Shown here piece by piece: positions 7,142 through 12,776 of a stretch of 17,890 bases of DNA. Each line of letters begins with the position of its first letter. The stretch's first letter is position 1. The position numbers and the translations under genes were made by a program. Under the pieces are notes generated by a model, which saw only the letters and a list, made by a program, of their open reading frames with translations, did no database searches and was not told the DNA's origin. This DNA is from Patescibacteria group bacterium (GTDB lineage Bacteria; Patescibacteriota; Patescibacteriia; UBA2591; UBA6264), in the NCBI GenBank assembly GCA_022572625.1, contig JACZVN010000001.1, positions 1-17,890 of the forward strand, read 5' to 3'.

Positions 7142-9232
7142 ATGAGTGAAATTCCACTAAAACAAATAAGAAACATTGGCATTATTGCCCATATTGACGC
7201 CGGTAAAACTACAGTAACCGAGCGAGTTTTATATTATACGGGAAAAAAACATAAAGTTGGCGAAGTTCATAAGGGCGAAGCGGAAATGGATTGGATGGAA
7301 CAGGAAAAAGAACGCGGCGTCACCATTACCGCGGCGGCCACCACTGTTTTCTGGACACCTAAAAATAAGAAAGAACAAGTTAAAATAAATATTATTGACA
7401 CGCCAGGACACATTGATTTTACAGCGGAAGTCCAACGTTCTTTGCGCGTACTTGATGGTGGAGTAGTTGTTTTTGACGGGGTGGCTGGAGTTGAACCACA
7501 ATCGGAAACAGTTTGGCATCAAGCGGAAAAATTCAAGATTCCTTTAATTGCCTTTATTAATAAATTAGATCGGACGGGAGCCGATTTTTATTCTGACCTT
7601 GATTCAATTCATGAACGTTTAACAAAAAATGCTTATCCTATTCAATTACCGGTCGGCACCGAAGCTGATTTTAAGGGTATTATTGATTTATTTACCCGCC
7701 GAGCCCAAATTTATTTAGATGAAATGGGAAAAGAAATAAAAGATGAAGAAATACCGGCTGAATTAAAGGATAAAACTGAAGAATATCGGCATAAATTAAT
7801 TGAAGCGATTGTTGAACACGACGATCAATTAATGGAACAATATCTGGAAGGAAAAGAACTGGCCATTGATGATCTTAAAAAAGTGCTACGTCAGGCCGTT
7901 ATTAAAGGAAAAATCGTACCGGTTTTATGCGGATCAGCCTTAAAAAATAAAGGAATTCAAGCAATGTTAGATGCGGTTTGTGAATATTTACCTTCTCCCC
8001 TGGATGTTCCACCAGTAGAGGGAATTGTGCCATCAACCAAAGAAAAAACTACCCGCCGAGCCGATGAGAATGAACCGTTAGCCGCTTTAGCCTTTAAAAT
8101 TGCCACCGACCCATATATGGGTCGTTTATGTTATTTCCGCGTTTATTCTGGAGTTATTACCGCTGGCTCATATATTTTAAATACGACCACTAATCATAAA
8201 GAAAGGATCGGTCGAATCGTACGGATCCACGCTAACCGACGGGAAGAAGTTGAAAGCGTTGGCGCCGGTGATATCGCCGCCATTGTCGGCATAAAAAACA
8301 CCAGTACCGGGGATACCTTATGCGATATTGATCATCCTATTATTTTAGAATCAATTACCTTTCCCGAACCAGTGGTTTCAGTGGCGATTGAACCTAAAAC
8401 CAAATCCGATCAAGAAAAAATGGGAATAGGTATTGCTAAATTAGTTGAAGAAGATCCAACCTTTAAAGTTAGAAGTGATGAAGAAACCGGCCAAACCATT
8501 ATTTCCGGCATGGGAGAACTTCATTTAGAAATTATTGTTGATAGATTAAGTCGTGAATTTAATATTTCGGCTAATGTTGGCCAGCCGCAGGTAGCTTATA
8601 AGGAAACTATTACCGCGGAGACTAAAATTGAAGGCAAATATATTCATCAATCAGGCGGACGTGGTCAATATGGACACTGTTATTTAAAACTTGAACCCTT
8701 GGAAAGAGGAAAAGGGTTTGAATTTGTCGATGCCATTAAAGGGGCGTCTATTCCGCGAGAATACATTCCGGCCATTAAAAAGGGCGTAATTGAAGCCATG
8801 AGCGGAGGCGTTTTAGCCGGCTATCCTGTCATTGATATGAAAGTTACGGTTTATGACGGTTCCTATCATGAAGTTGACTCTTCCGAAGCCGCTTTTAAAA
8901 TTGCGGCTGCCCGGGCGATCCGCGAAGGAGTTAAGAATGCCAAACCCGCCATTTTAGAACCAATTATGAAAATTGAAGTGGTGGTGCCAGAAAAATTCCT
9001 AGGAGAAATTATCGGCGACCTTAATTCTCGCCGGTCGCAAATCCAGGGAACAAAAACTAGGGGGCAAATGAAACTGGTTGAAGCAATCTCACCTTTAGCA
9101 GAAATATTTGGTTATACGACGGCCCTACGATCAATGACTGAAGGCCGGGGAAGTTCAACTATGGAATTCTTCCATTATGCTCCGGTGCCTCGTAAAGTTC
9201 AGGAAAAATTAACGGGAGAAGAAAATAAATAA
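7142..9232 (+). CDS. fusA: Elongation factor G
   Basis: EF-G is the GTPase that drives translocation and, with recycling factor, splits ribosomes. Its 696 residues match the family (690-705). GTPase motifs are all present: AHIDAGKT near residues 16-23 (G1), the switch I segment ERGVTITAA (about 57-65), DTPGH (G3) and NKLD (G4). Domain II holds [15 protein letters not shown]; domain III holds [14 protein letters not shown]; domain IV holds the [10 protein letters not shown] motif and, at its tip, [16 protein letters not shown]; domain V ends with the [11 protein letters not shown] motif. It follows rpsG by 3 nt as the last gene of the str operon. EF-Tu is not adjacent here. A terminator-like hairpin follows. 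Confidence 0.98.
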   Translation: MSEIPLKQIRNIGIIAHIDAGKTTVTERVLYYTGKKHKVGEVHKGEAEMDWMEQEKERGVTITAAATTVFWTPKNKKEQVKINIIDTPGHIDFTAEVQRSLRVLDGGVVVFDGVAGVEPQSETVWHQAEKFKIPLIAFINKLDRTGADFYSDLDSIHERLTKNAYPIQLPVGTEADFKGIIDLFTRRAQIYLDEMGKEIKDEEIPAELKDKTEEYRHKLIEAIVEHDDQLMEQYLEGKELAIDDLKKVLRQAVIKGKIVPVLCGSALKNKGIQAMLDAVCEYLPSPLDVPPVEGIVPSTKEKTTRRADENEPLAALAFKIATDPYMGRLCYFRVYSGVITAGSYILNTTTNHKERIGRIVRIHANRREEVESVGAGDIAAIVGIKNTSTGDTLCDIDHPIILESITFPEPVVSVAIEPKTKSDQEKMGIGIAKLVEEDPTFKVRSDEETGQTIISGMGELHLEIIVDRLSREFNISANVGQPQVAYKETITAETKIEGKYIHQSGGRGQYGHCYLKLEPLERGKGFEFVDAIKGASIPREYIPAIKKGVIEAMSGGVLAGYPVIDMKVTVYDGSYHEVDSSEAAFKIAAARAIREGVKNAKPAILEPIMKIEVVVPEKFLGEIIGDLNSRRSQIQGTKTRGQMKLVEAISPLAEIFGYTTALRSMTEGRGSSTMEFFHYAPVPRKVQEKLTGEENK

Positions 9233-9243
9233 AAATTTTAAAA

Positions 9244-9284
9244 CCCTCGCCTCTTTATTTTAAGGTGAGGGATTGACTTTTTTA
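9244..9284 (+). terminator. Intrinsic terminator after fusA
   Basis: CCCTCGCC at 9244-9251 pairs with GGTGAGGG at 9264-9271 (eight pairs, one G-T) around a 12-nt AT loop. The T-run starts six bases after the stem (9278-9283), so it is not an ideal terminator. It separates the str operon from the tmRNA promoter, whose -35 begins inside its tail. Confidence 0.6.
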
Positions 9285-9301
9285 AAAAAATAAATTATAA
9301 T
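9273..9301 (+). promoter_or_regulatory. Strong sigma-70-type promoter for tmRNA
   Basis: TTGACT at 9273-9278 and TATAAT at 9296-9301 are separated by exactly 17 nt. The expected start, around 9307-9309, lies a few bases before the mature tmRNA 5' end at 9314. The downstream infC-rpmI-rplT genes could be served by read-through from here. Confidence 0.75.
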
Positions 9302-9313
9302 TAAATATCTTAT

Positions 9314-9666
9314 GGGGATGAACAATAATCGACGAAGATTGCAGATAAAAATTGCCTTTTGTCCTAAGGAAGACATAAAAAGTCTTAAAAACATATAAAT
9401 GGCAATAGAAATATGGCCCTTGCTGTAGCTTAATAAGTTATAGTCATCGATATTCTTGATTCCTACTATTGAATATTGATGTTATTTAGTAGGATAAGGT
9501 ATTGGAAACCGCTTGAAGTCCAATGCTGATCCAATCTCAAGCTAGGATTTTAGAAGTTTTGTCTAGTTTGAATTCTAAAATTCAAAAATTATCAACTAGA
9601 CTATAAAGGTAGAAATTTTTAGCTAATTTCTTACGGACGCGGGAGAATTACCCGCCATCTCCACCA
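9314..9666 (+). ncRNA. ssrA: tmRNA (SsrA RNA)
   Basis: This is transfer-messenger RNA, which rescues stalled ribosomes together with SmpB. The tRNA-like ends pair fully: 5' GGGGATG (9314-9320) with 3' CATCTCC (9656-9662), including the G3-U70 alanine identity pair, then A73 and an encoded CCA. The motif ATCGACG near the 5' end is the usual tmRNA signature. The tag frame is best read from GGC at 9401: GGC AAT AGA AAT ATG GCC CTT GCT GTA GCT followed by TAA TAA (9431-9436), giving a tag (A)GNRNMALAVA. Its ALAVA end fits the usual degradation-signal form. The total is 353 nt. The T-stem GCGGG/CCCGC (9639-9655) is intact, but its loop is AGAATTA, not the normal TTCrAnT, which is odd. Confidence 0.93.
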
Positions 9667-9684
9667 TACCATTACTGATGGTAT
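9666..9684 (+). repeat. 7-bp hairpin at the tmRNA 3' end
   Basis: ATACCAT at 9666-9672 and ATGGTAT at 9678-9684 form a perfect 7-bp hairpin with a 5-nt loop, starting at the last base of tmRNA. Only TTT-AAAT follows, so termination would be weak. It may guide 3' processing while letting transcription pass into infC. The remaining 35 nt to infC hold no SD and no clear promoter. Confidence 0.4.
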
Positions 9685-9719
9685 TTAAATAATTAATATA
9701 AATATTTAATCTTTAGTTT

Positions 9720-10235
9720 CTGAAATATTATCGCGTCAACAATAGAATAAGTGTTCCTAAAGTTCGACTAATTGATGAAAACAATGTTCATTTAGGCACG
9801 TTAGAAACAGAAAAAGCGCTTAAAATAGCGCAAGATAAAGGGCTAGATCTAATCGAAATTAGTCCTAAAGCTGATCCGCCGATTGCAAAAATTACTGATT
9901 TTGGTCAGTTCAAATATAGTCTAAAGAAAAAAGAAAAAGAGCAAAAAAAGCAAAAAAAAATAGGTGAAGTAAAGGGAATTCGACTAACCCCCAGGATTGG
10001 CAAGCATGATTTAGACTTCAGGGTTGAAAAAGCAAAGAAATTTTTAGCTCAAAATTCAAAAATTAAAATTGAAATGATTCTTAGGGGAAGAGAAAAAGCT
10101 CACTTTAGTTTAGCTAGAGATCTAATTAATCAATTCATCAGCCTTTTAGGAGAAGAAGTAAAAATTGAACAACTTCCGAAAAAACAGGGACACCGAATAA
10201 TTGCCCTGCTTAGCCCACTTAAACAAGTTAAATAA
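9720..10235 (+). CDS. infC: Translation initiation factor IF-3, apparent CTG start
   Basis: IF-3 binds the 30S subunit, keeps it free of 50S and checks start-codon choice. The frame has no ATG, GTG or TTG before its conserved N-terminus. An in-frame TAG at 9714-9716 is followed only by TTT CTG AAA TAT TAT CGC and then the IF-3 signature RVNNRISVPKVRLIDENN. The only near-cognate start is CTG at 9720, giving 171 residues, a normal length. The N-domain contains DLIEISPKADPPIAKITDFG; a Lys/Glu-rich linker (KKKEKEQKKQKKIGEVKG) joins it to the C-domain (IRLTPRIGKHDLDFR, KIKIEMILRGREKAH). Rare starts are known for infC elsewhere (AUU in E. coli) and allow IF-3 to limit its own synthesis; the same control here is inference. 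rpmI begins 3 nt after the TAA. No SD is present. Confidence 0.93.
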   Translation: MKYYRVNNRISVPKVRLIDENNVHLGTLETEKALKIAQDKGLDLIEISPKADPPIAKITDFGQFKYSLKKKEKEQKKQKKIGEVKGIRLTPRIGKHDLDFRVEKAKKFLAQNSKIKIEMILRGREKAHFSLARDLINQFISLLGEEVKIEQLPKKQGHRIIALLSPLKQVK

Positions 10236-10238
10236 ATT

Positions 10239-10421
10239 ATGAATAAGACTCGTAAAACAATTGCTAAAAGATTAATGGTCACTAAAACTGGAAAAATTTT
10301 GCACCGAACTTGCGGTCAAAATCATTTTAATGCTCGTGAATCAAGAAAAATTACTAAAAATAAAAGATCTGATAAATTAATTAGTAAATCTTTCAAAAAA
10401 ACTTTAGCGCAGTGTTTGTAA
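10239..10421 (+). CDS. rpmI: 50S ribosomal protein bL35
   Basis: This 60-residue basic protein of the large subunit has family features KTRKTIAKRLMVTKTGKILH, then the GQNHFNARESRKITKNKR segment and a C-terminal FKKTLAQCL. The usual pattern K-T-x-K-x-x-x-K-R-x-x-x-T-x-x-G-K-I is recognisable, although the alanine/serine stretch after KR is shorter than in E. coli. It is in the standard infC-rpmI-rplT order, 3 nt after infC and 39 nt before rplT. There is no SD; coupling to infC is likely. Confidence 0.94.
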   Translation: MNKTRKTIAKRLMVTKTGKILHRTCGQNHFNARESRKITKNKRSDKLISKSFKKTLAQCL

Positions 10422-10460
10422 ACAAATTTAATTTAATATTAAAAAAATTTTCTTTATATT

Positions 10461-10805
10461 ATGCCCAGAATTAAACGTGGTACAAGTCATGTCAAAAAAA
10501 GAAGGCGCATTTTAAAGGCAACCAAAGGCTATCGAGGTGGAAGAAGCACAAAAGTTAGATTAGCTAAAACCGCTATTAAAAAAGCTGGCGTTTATGCGTA
10601 TCGTGACCGACGGAGAAAAAAAAGAGATTTTAGGGCTCTTTGGTTAATTAGAATTAATGCCGCTTGTCGTAATCTTGAAACAACCTATTCTAAATTTATT
10701 GATGGTTTAAAGAAAAATAATATTGAAATTGATCGCAAAATCTTGGCTAATTTAGCTGAAAACCATCCTAAAGCATTTTCGGAAATTGTTAAATTGGTCC
10801 GGTAG
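10461..10805 (+). CDS. rplT: 50S ribosomal protein bL20
   Basis: bL20 is an early assembly protein of the 50S subunit, and in other bacteria it represses its own operon. Its 114 residues match the family. Recognisable are MPRIKRGTSHVKKRRRILKA at the N-terminus, KGYRGGRSTKVRLAKTAIKK, YAYRDRRRKKRDFRALWLIR and INAACRNLETTYSKFIDGLK. The C-terminus is ENHPKAFSEIVKLVR. The stop TAG (10803-10805) and the last three codons lie within the tRNA-Asp gene, which begins at 10796. The 39-nt gap after rpmI is AT-only, and no SD is visible. In E. coli, control acts through an rRNA-like mRNA structure; I do not see one that I can defend here. Confidence 0.96.
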   Translation: MPRIKRGTSHVKKRRRILKATKGYRGGRSTKVRLAKTAIKKAGVYAYRDRRRKKRDFRALWLIRINAACRNLETTYSKFIDGLKKNNIEIDRKILANLAENHPKAFSEIVKLVR

Positions 10806-10872
10806 ATCAACTGGTTAGATCGTCTGCCTGTCACGCAGAAGGTTGCGGGTTCGAGTCCCGTCCGGACCGCCA
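10796..10872 (+). tRNA. tRNA-Asp(GTC), overlaps the 3' end of rplT
   Basis: It is a complete 77-nt cloverleaf. The acceptor GGTCCGG/CCGGACC is fully paired, followed by T8 A9, D-arm GATC/GATC, anticodon stem TCTGC/GCAGA with loop CTGTCAC (anticodon GTC), 5-nt variable loop, T-arm GCGGG/CCCGT with loop TTCGAGT, discriminator G73 (aspartate identity) and an encoded CCA. Its first 10 nt are also the last three codons and the stop of rplT. A terminator follows at 10885. Bases 10847-10869 recur, with two changes, at 11989-12011. Confidence 0.95.
10847..10869 (+). repeat. Direct repeat, left copy (tRNA-Asp 3' part)
   Basis: This is the 23-nt T-arm/acceptor segment of tRNA-Asp, running from the GGG of the T-stem to G73. 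It matches 11989-12011 at 21 of 23 positions. With the right copy it brackets about 1.1 kb that contains only the broken dioxygenase gene. Such a pair is what integration into a tRNA 3' end leaves behind. Confidence 0.6.
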
Positions 10873-10884
10873 TTTGTAAAGTAA

Positions 10885-10912
10885 AAGACCGTTTTTATAA
10901 ACGATCTTTTTT
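10885..10912 (+). terminator. Intrinsic terminator after tRNA-Asp
   Basis: AAGACCGTTT at 10885-10894 pairs with AAACGATCTT at 10899-10908 (nine of ten pairs) around a TTAT loop, followed by TTTT. It closes the ssrA/infC/rplT/tRNA-Asp transcription unit. The next 86 nt, to 10998, are AT-rich and show nothing else. Confidence 0.8.
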
Positions 10913-10998
10913 ATTATTCTAAAATACTTTTGAAATAATCAACTGGAACAATCTTCTTATTGCTTTTTTTATTTTAATCCAGGTGAAGTATTATACTA

Positions 10999-11844
10999 CT
11001 ATTTTTTAATGAATGATCTATATAATCCATATAAAAACCTGCGAAGTCGGCTCCCGGAAAATGGAATTAAACTCGAATCAATAGACTGTATCTTTCCGTC
11101 TCTTAAATAATATGGCCACTTGACTGCTGCATCCGCTCGAGAAAAACCATTCATATAAGTCATCCTCATATTACTAGACTCGTTAGAAGCTGAACCATGA
11201 ACAATCATAACAGACCATATCATTACATCTCCCGGCCTTGCTAAATATACTTTTTCTTTTAAGTCTGGAAATAGTTGTCTAATTTGCTCTCTGCTAAAAT
11301 GTCTTAAATTACTGAAATCATCGTGAACCAATCTAAGATTCCCTAATTTATGAGAGCCGGGTATATATTCAATAGCCCCATTATTTGGCGTAATCTCATC
11401 AACGACAATAATAGTCTGTAAATAACTATCTTTTATGTTGGTATATTCGTCATATGGTTGACGGAAAACAACGTCTTGATGCCAAGAAAAAGAATCACCA
11501 TCTCCTGGCATTCTAAAATAGATCTGATTATTCAACTACTTTACATTATCCCCTAAAAACTCTCTTGCAATAATAATCATCCTTTCGTCCTGCCTAATTT
11601 TATTTAAGTATTTATTTTTTAAACACGGCCAATACATTAAAAGTGGAAAATCTTGACCAAAATTATTTCTTATTTCTAACTGATTGTGTTTATATCCAGA
11701 CGGTTCACCTATTTTACATAAAGACATTAATGCTGCGGCACGAATGCAATCTACTTCTTGTTTTGAAAAAACTTGAGGAATATTTGCAACTCCATCTTTT
11801 TTATATACTTCTTTAGCCTCTTTTATTTTCTCCACTAAATCCAT
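10999..11844 (-). pseudogene. Phytanoyl-CoA dioxygenase family protein, interrupted by in-frame TAG
   Basis: This is an Fe(II)/2-oxoglutarate-dependent oxygenase of the PhyH family, normally hydroxylating a small organic substrate. The first part starts at ATG 11844 (MDLVEKIKEAKEVYKKDGVA) and ends after ...FLGDNVK at a TAG at 11536-11538. The same frame continues directly with LNNQIYFRMPGDGDSFSWHQ and runs to a TAG at 10999-11001. Joined, the protein has about 281 residues, normal for the family. The active-site pattern is intact: WHQD gives the first His and the Asp, SVMIVHGSASN the distal His, and the Arg of NMRMTY should bind 2-oxoglutarate. The middle segment NNGAIEYIPGSHKLGNL is highly typical. 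The only lesion is one stop codon, so decay is recent, or it is a sequence error. A downstream restart at the TTG after the TAG is possible but would lose the N-terminal third. No SD is present. Confidence 0.8.
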
Positions 11845-11878
11845 AACAAAATATAATTCTAATAATTAGTAAATTTTA

Positions 11879-11909
11879 ATGCCATAATACTATATTAGTA
11901 TTATGGCAT
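11879..11909. repeat. Perfect 14-bp inverted repeat upstream of the dioxygenase gene
   Basis: ATGCCATAATACTA (11879-11892) and TAGTATTATGGCAT (11896-11909) are exact reverse complements with a 3-nt spacer (TAT). It lies 35 nt before the ATG of the dioxygenase gene, where an operator or mRNA leader hairpin would be. No T-run follows on either strand, so it is a poor terminator. Confidence 0.7.
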
Positions 11910-11988
11910 ATTTAATAATGGTTTACAAATTAGTAATCCAATCTTGGCCTTATAATATCAAATTTTTCATGTTCATCTCTTAAAAATT

Positions 11989-12011
11989 GGGTTCAAGTCC
12001 CGTCCGAACCG
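11989..12011 (+). repeat. Direct repeat, right copy: partial tRNA-Asp 3' end
   Basis: The sequence GGGTTCAAGTCCCGTCCGAA plus CCG repeats the T-arm and acceptor of tRNA-Asp with two G-to-A changes. The bases upstream (AT-rich) cannot complete a cloverleaf, since no GGTTCGG 5' strand is present, so it is a remnant, not a tRNA gene. A T-run and a terminator follow it, echoing the layout after the intact tRNA. Confidence 0.65.
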
Positions 12012-12023
12012 TTTTTTTTTTCT

Positions 12024-12050
12024 AAAATAGAGTTATTTACTCTATTTTTT
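12024..12050 (+). terminator. Intrinsic terminator after the tRNA-Asp remnant
   Basis: AAAATAGAGT (12024-12033) pairs with ACTCTATTTT (12039-12048) around a five-base loop and leads into T residues. It would stop any transcript entering from the left and insulate the pncA promoter. Confidence 0.75.
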
Positions 12051-12093
12051 ATTATCAGTTAAATATAGTTTAAACTACTTGTGGATAACTAAT

Positions 12094-12121
12094 TTGACAA
12101 AAATATTTAAAAAGGTAAACT
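12094..12121 (+). promoter_or_regulatory. Promoter of the pncA-pncB operon
   Basis: TTGACA, a perfect -35, is at 12094-12099. The best -10 is TAAACT at 12116-12121 with a 16-nt spacer (four of six consensus matches). The palindromic element at 12125-12143 then lies on the expected transcription start, a position typical for repressor operators. Confidence 0.5.
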
Positions 12122-12124
12122 ATA

Positions 12125-12158
12125 TAGTGTATATGATACACTAACTAATGGTGTATCA
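12125..12158. promoter_or_regulatory. Operator-like palindromes before pncA
   Basis: TAGTGTATATGATACACTA (12125-12143) is a perfect palindrome with 8-bp arms and a 3-nt centre. Its right arm region TGATACAC (12134-12141) also pairs with GTGTATCA at 12151-12158, so three GTGTAT half-sites are present in alternating orientation. Such an array can bind a dimeric repressor or form alternative hairpins in the mRNA leader. The protein that reads it is unknown; an NAD-responsive repressor is an inference from the genes downstream. Confidence 0.55.
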
Positions 12159-12185
12159 GAGAACCTTAAAAATAAGGAGGTTAAA

Positions 12186-12776
12186 ATGTCTAAAAAAGCT
12201 TTAGTTATTGTTGATGTTCAAAATGACTTTTGCCCCGGTGGTACTTTAGCAGTTCCACAGGGAGATGATGTAATTAAACCCCTAAATAAAATGATTGCTT
12301 ATGCTCGCCAACATAACTGGCTGATTGTTGCTTCTCGAGACTGGCATCCGATGGTTACTAACCATTTTCAAGAGTATGGCGGTCTTTGGCCTATTCATTG
12401 TGTAAAGGATACAAAAGGAGCAGAATTCCATTCTGATTTAAAGGTAGATGAAATCACGGTTGTTTCCAAAGCAACTGAACCTGATCAAGATGGATATTCG
12501 GCTTTTAATGGCTATAAAGATGATGGACAAACCCTTAAAGAATTCTTTGAATCCAATGACATTAAAAAAGTCTATATTGGCGGATTAGCGACTGATTATT
12601 GTGTTAAAGCCAGTGCGGTTGATGCAGTCAAATTAGGATTTGAAACCTTTTTACTGCTTGATGTTTGCCGGGCGGTAAACCTAAAACCCGGTGACGGTGA
12701 AGAAGCAGTTAAAGAAATGATTGACTTGGGAGTGAAAGTTATCAACACCCGGGAGGTGCAAAATGAAAAATCATAA
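12186..12776 (+). CDS. pncA: Nicotinamidase
   Basis: It hydrolyses nicotinamide to nicotinate and ammonia in the cytoplasm, the first step of NAD salvage. Its 196 residues belong to the isochorismatase-like hydrolase fold. The catalytic triad is visible: D10 (in VIVDVQNDF), K95 (in VVSKATEPDQDGYSAF) and C139 (in GGLATDYCVKAS). Metal ligands expected from the M. tuberculosis enzyme are all present: D52, H54, H60 and H71 (RDWHP, NHF, WPIHC). The oxyanion cis-peptide region GGLATDYC is typical. A perfect SD, AGGAGG at 12175-12180, stands 5 nt before the ATG. This contrasts with the SD-less ribosomal genes to its left. It overlaps pncB by 14 nt, so the two are translationally coupled. Confidence 0.95.
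   Translation: MSKKALVIVDVQNDFCPGGTLAVPQGDDVIKPLNKMIAYARQHNWLIVASRDWHPMVTNHFQEYGGLWPIHCVKDTKGAEFHSDLKVDEITVVSKATEPDQDGYSAFNGYKDDGQTLKEFFESNDIKKVYIGGLATDYCVKASAVDAVKLGFETFLLLDVCRAVNLKPGDGEEAVKEMIDLGVKVINTREVQNEKS

Larger units (their letters stand above)
11845..12185. other. Gene-free 341-nt region between the dioxygenase and pncA
   Basis: No gene is visible here. From left to right it holds the 14-bp inverted repeat (11879-11909), about 80 nt of featureless AT-rich sequence, the tRNA-Asp 3' remnant (11989-12011), an intrinsic terminator (12024-12050), a 12-bp palindrome TAGTTTAAACTA (12066-12077), a DnaA-box match (12080-12088), and the pncA promoter, operator-like element and SD (12094-12180). 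Confidence 0.7.

Noticed and set aside
7229..7522. Minus-strand open frame inside fusA
   Set aside because: It lies entirely within the GTPase domain of EF-G, which is certain; composition and lack of motifs mark it as a shadow frame.
10685..10873. Minus-strand frame across rplT and tRNA-Asp containing AVRTGLEPATFC
   Set aside because: It reads the antisense of a tRNA 3' end. This kind of 'VRTGLEPAT' peptide is a well-known false gene produced by tRNA antisense.
11536..11538. UAG as a sense codon (recoding or pyrrolysine)
   Set aside because: rplT, rpmB and the 161-residue membrane protein all end with TAG at the expected place, so UAG is a normal stop here.
11989..12011. A second functional tRNA-Asp gene
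   Set aside because: Only the T-arm/acceptor 3' strand is present; no matching 5' acceptor, D-arm or anticodon arm occurs upstream.
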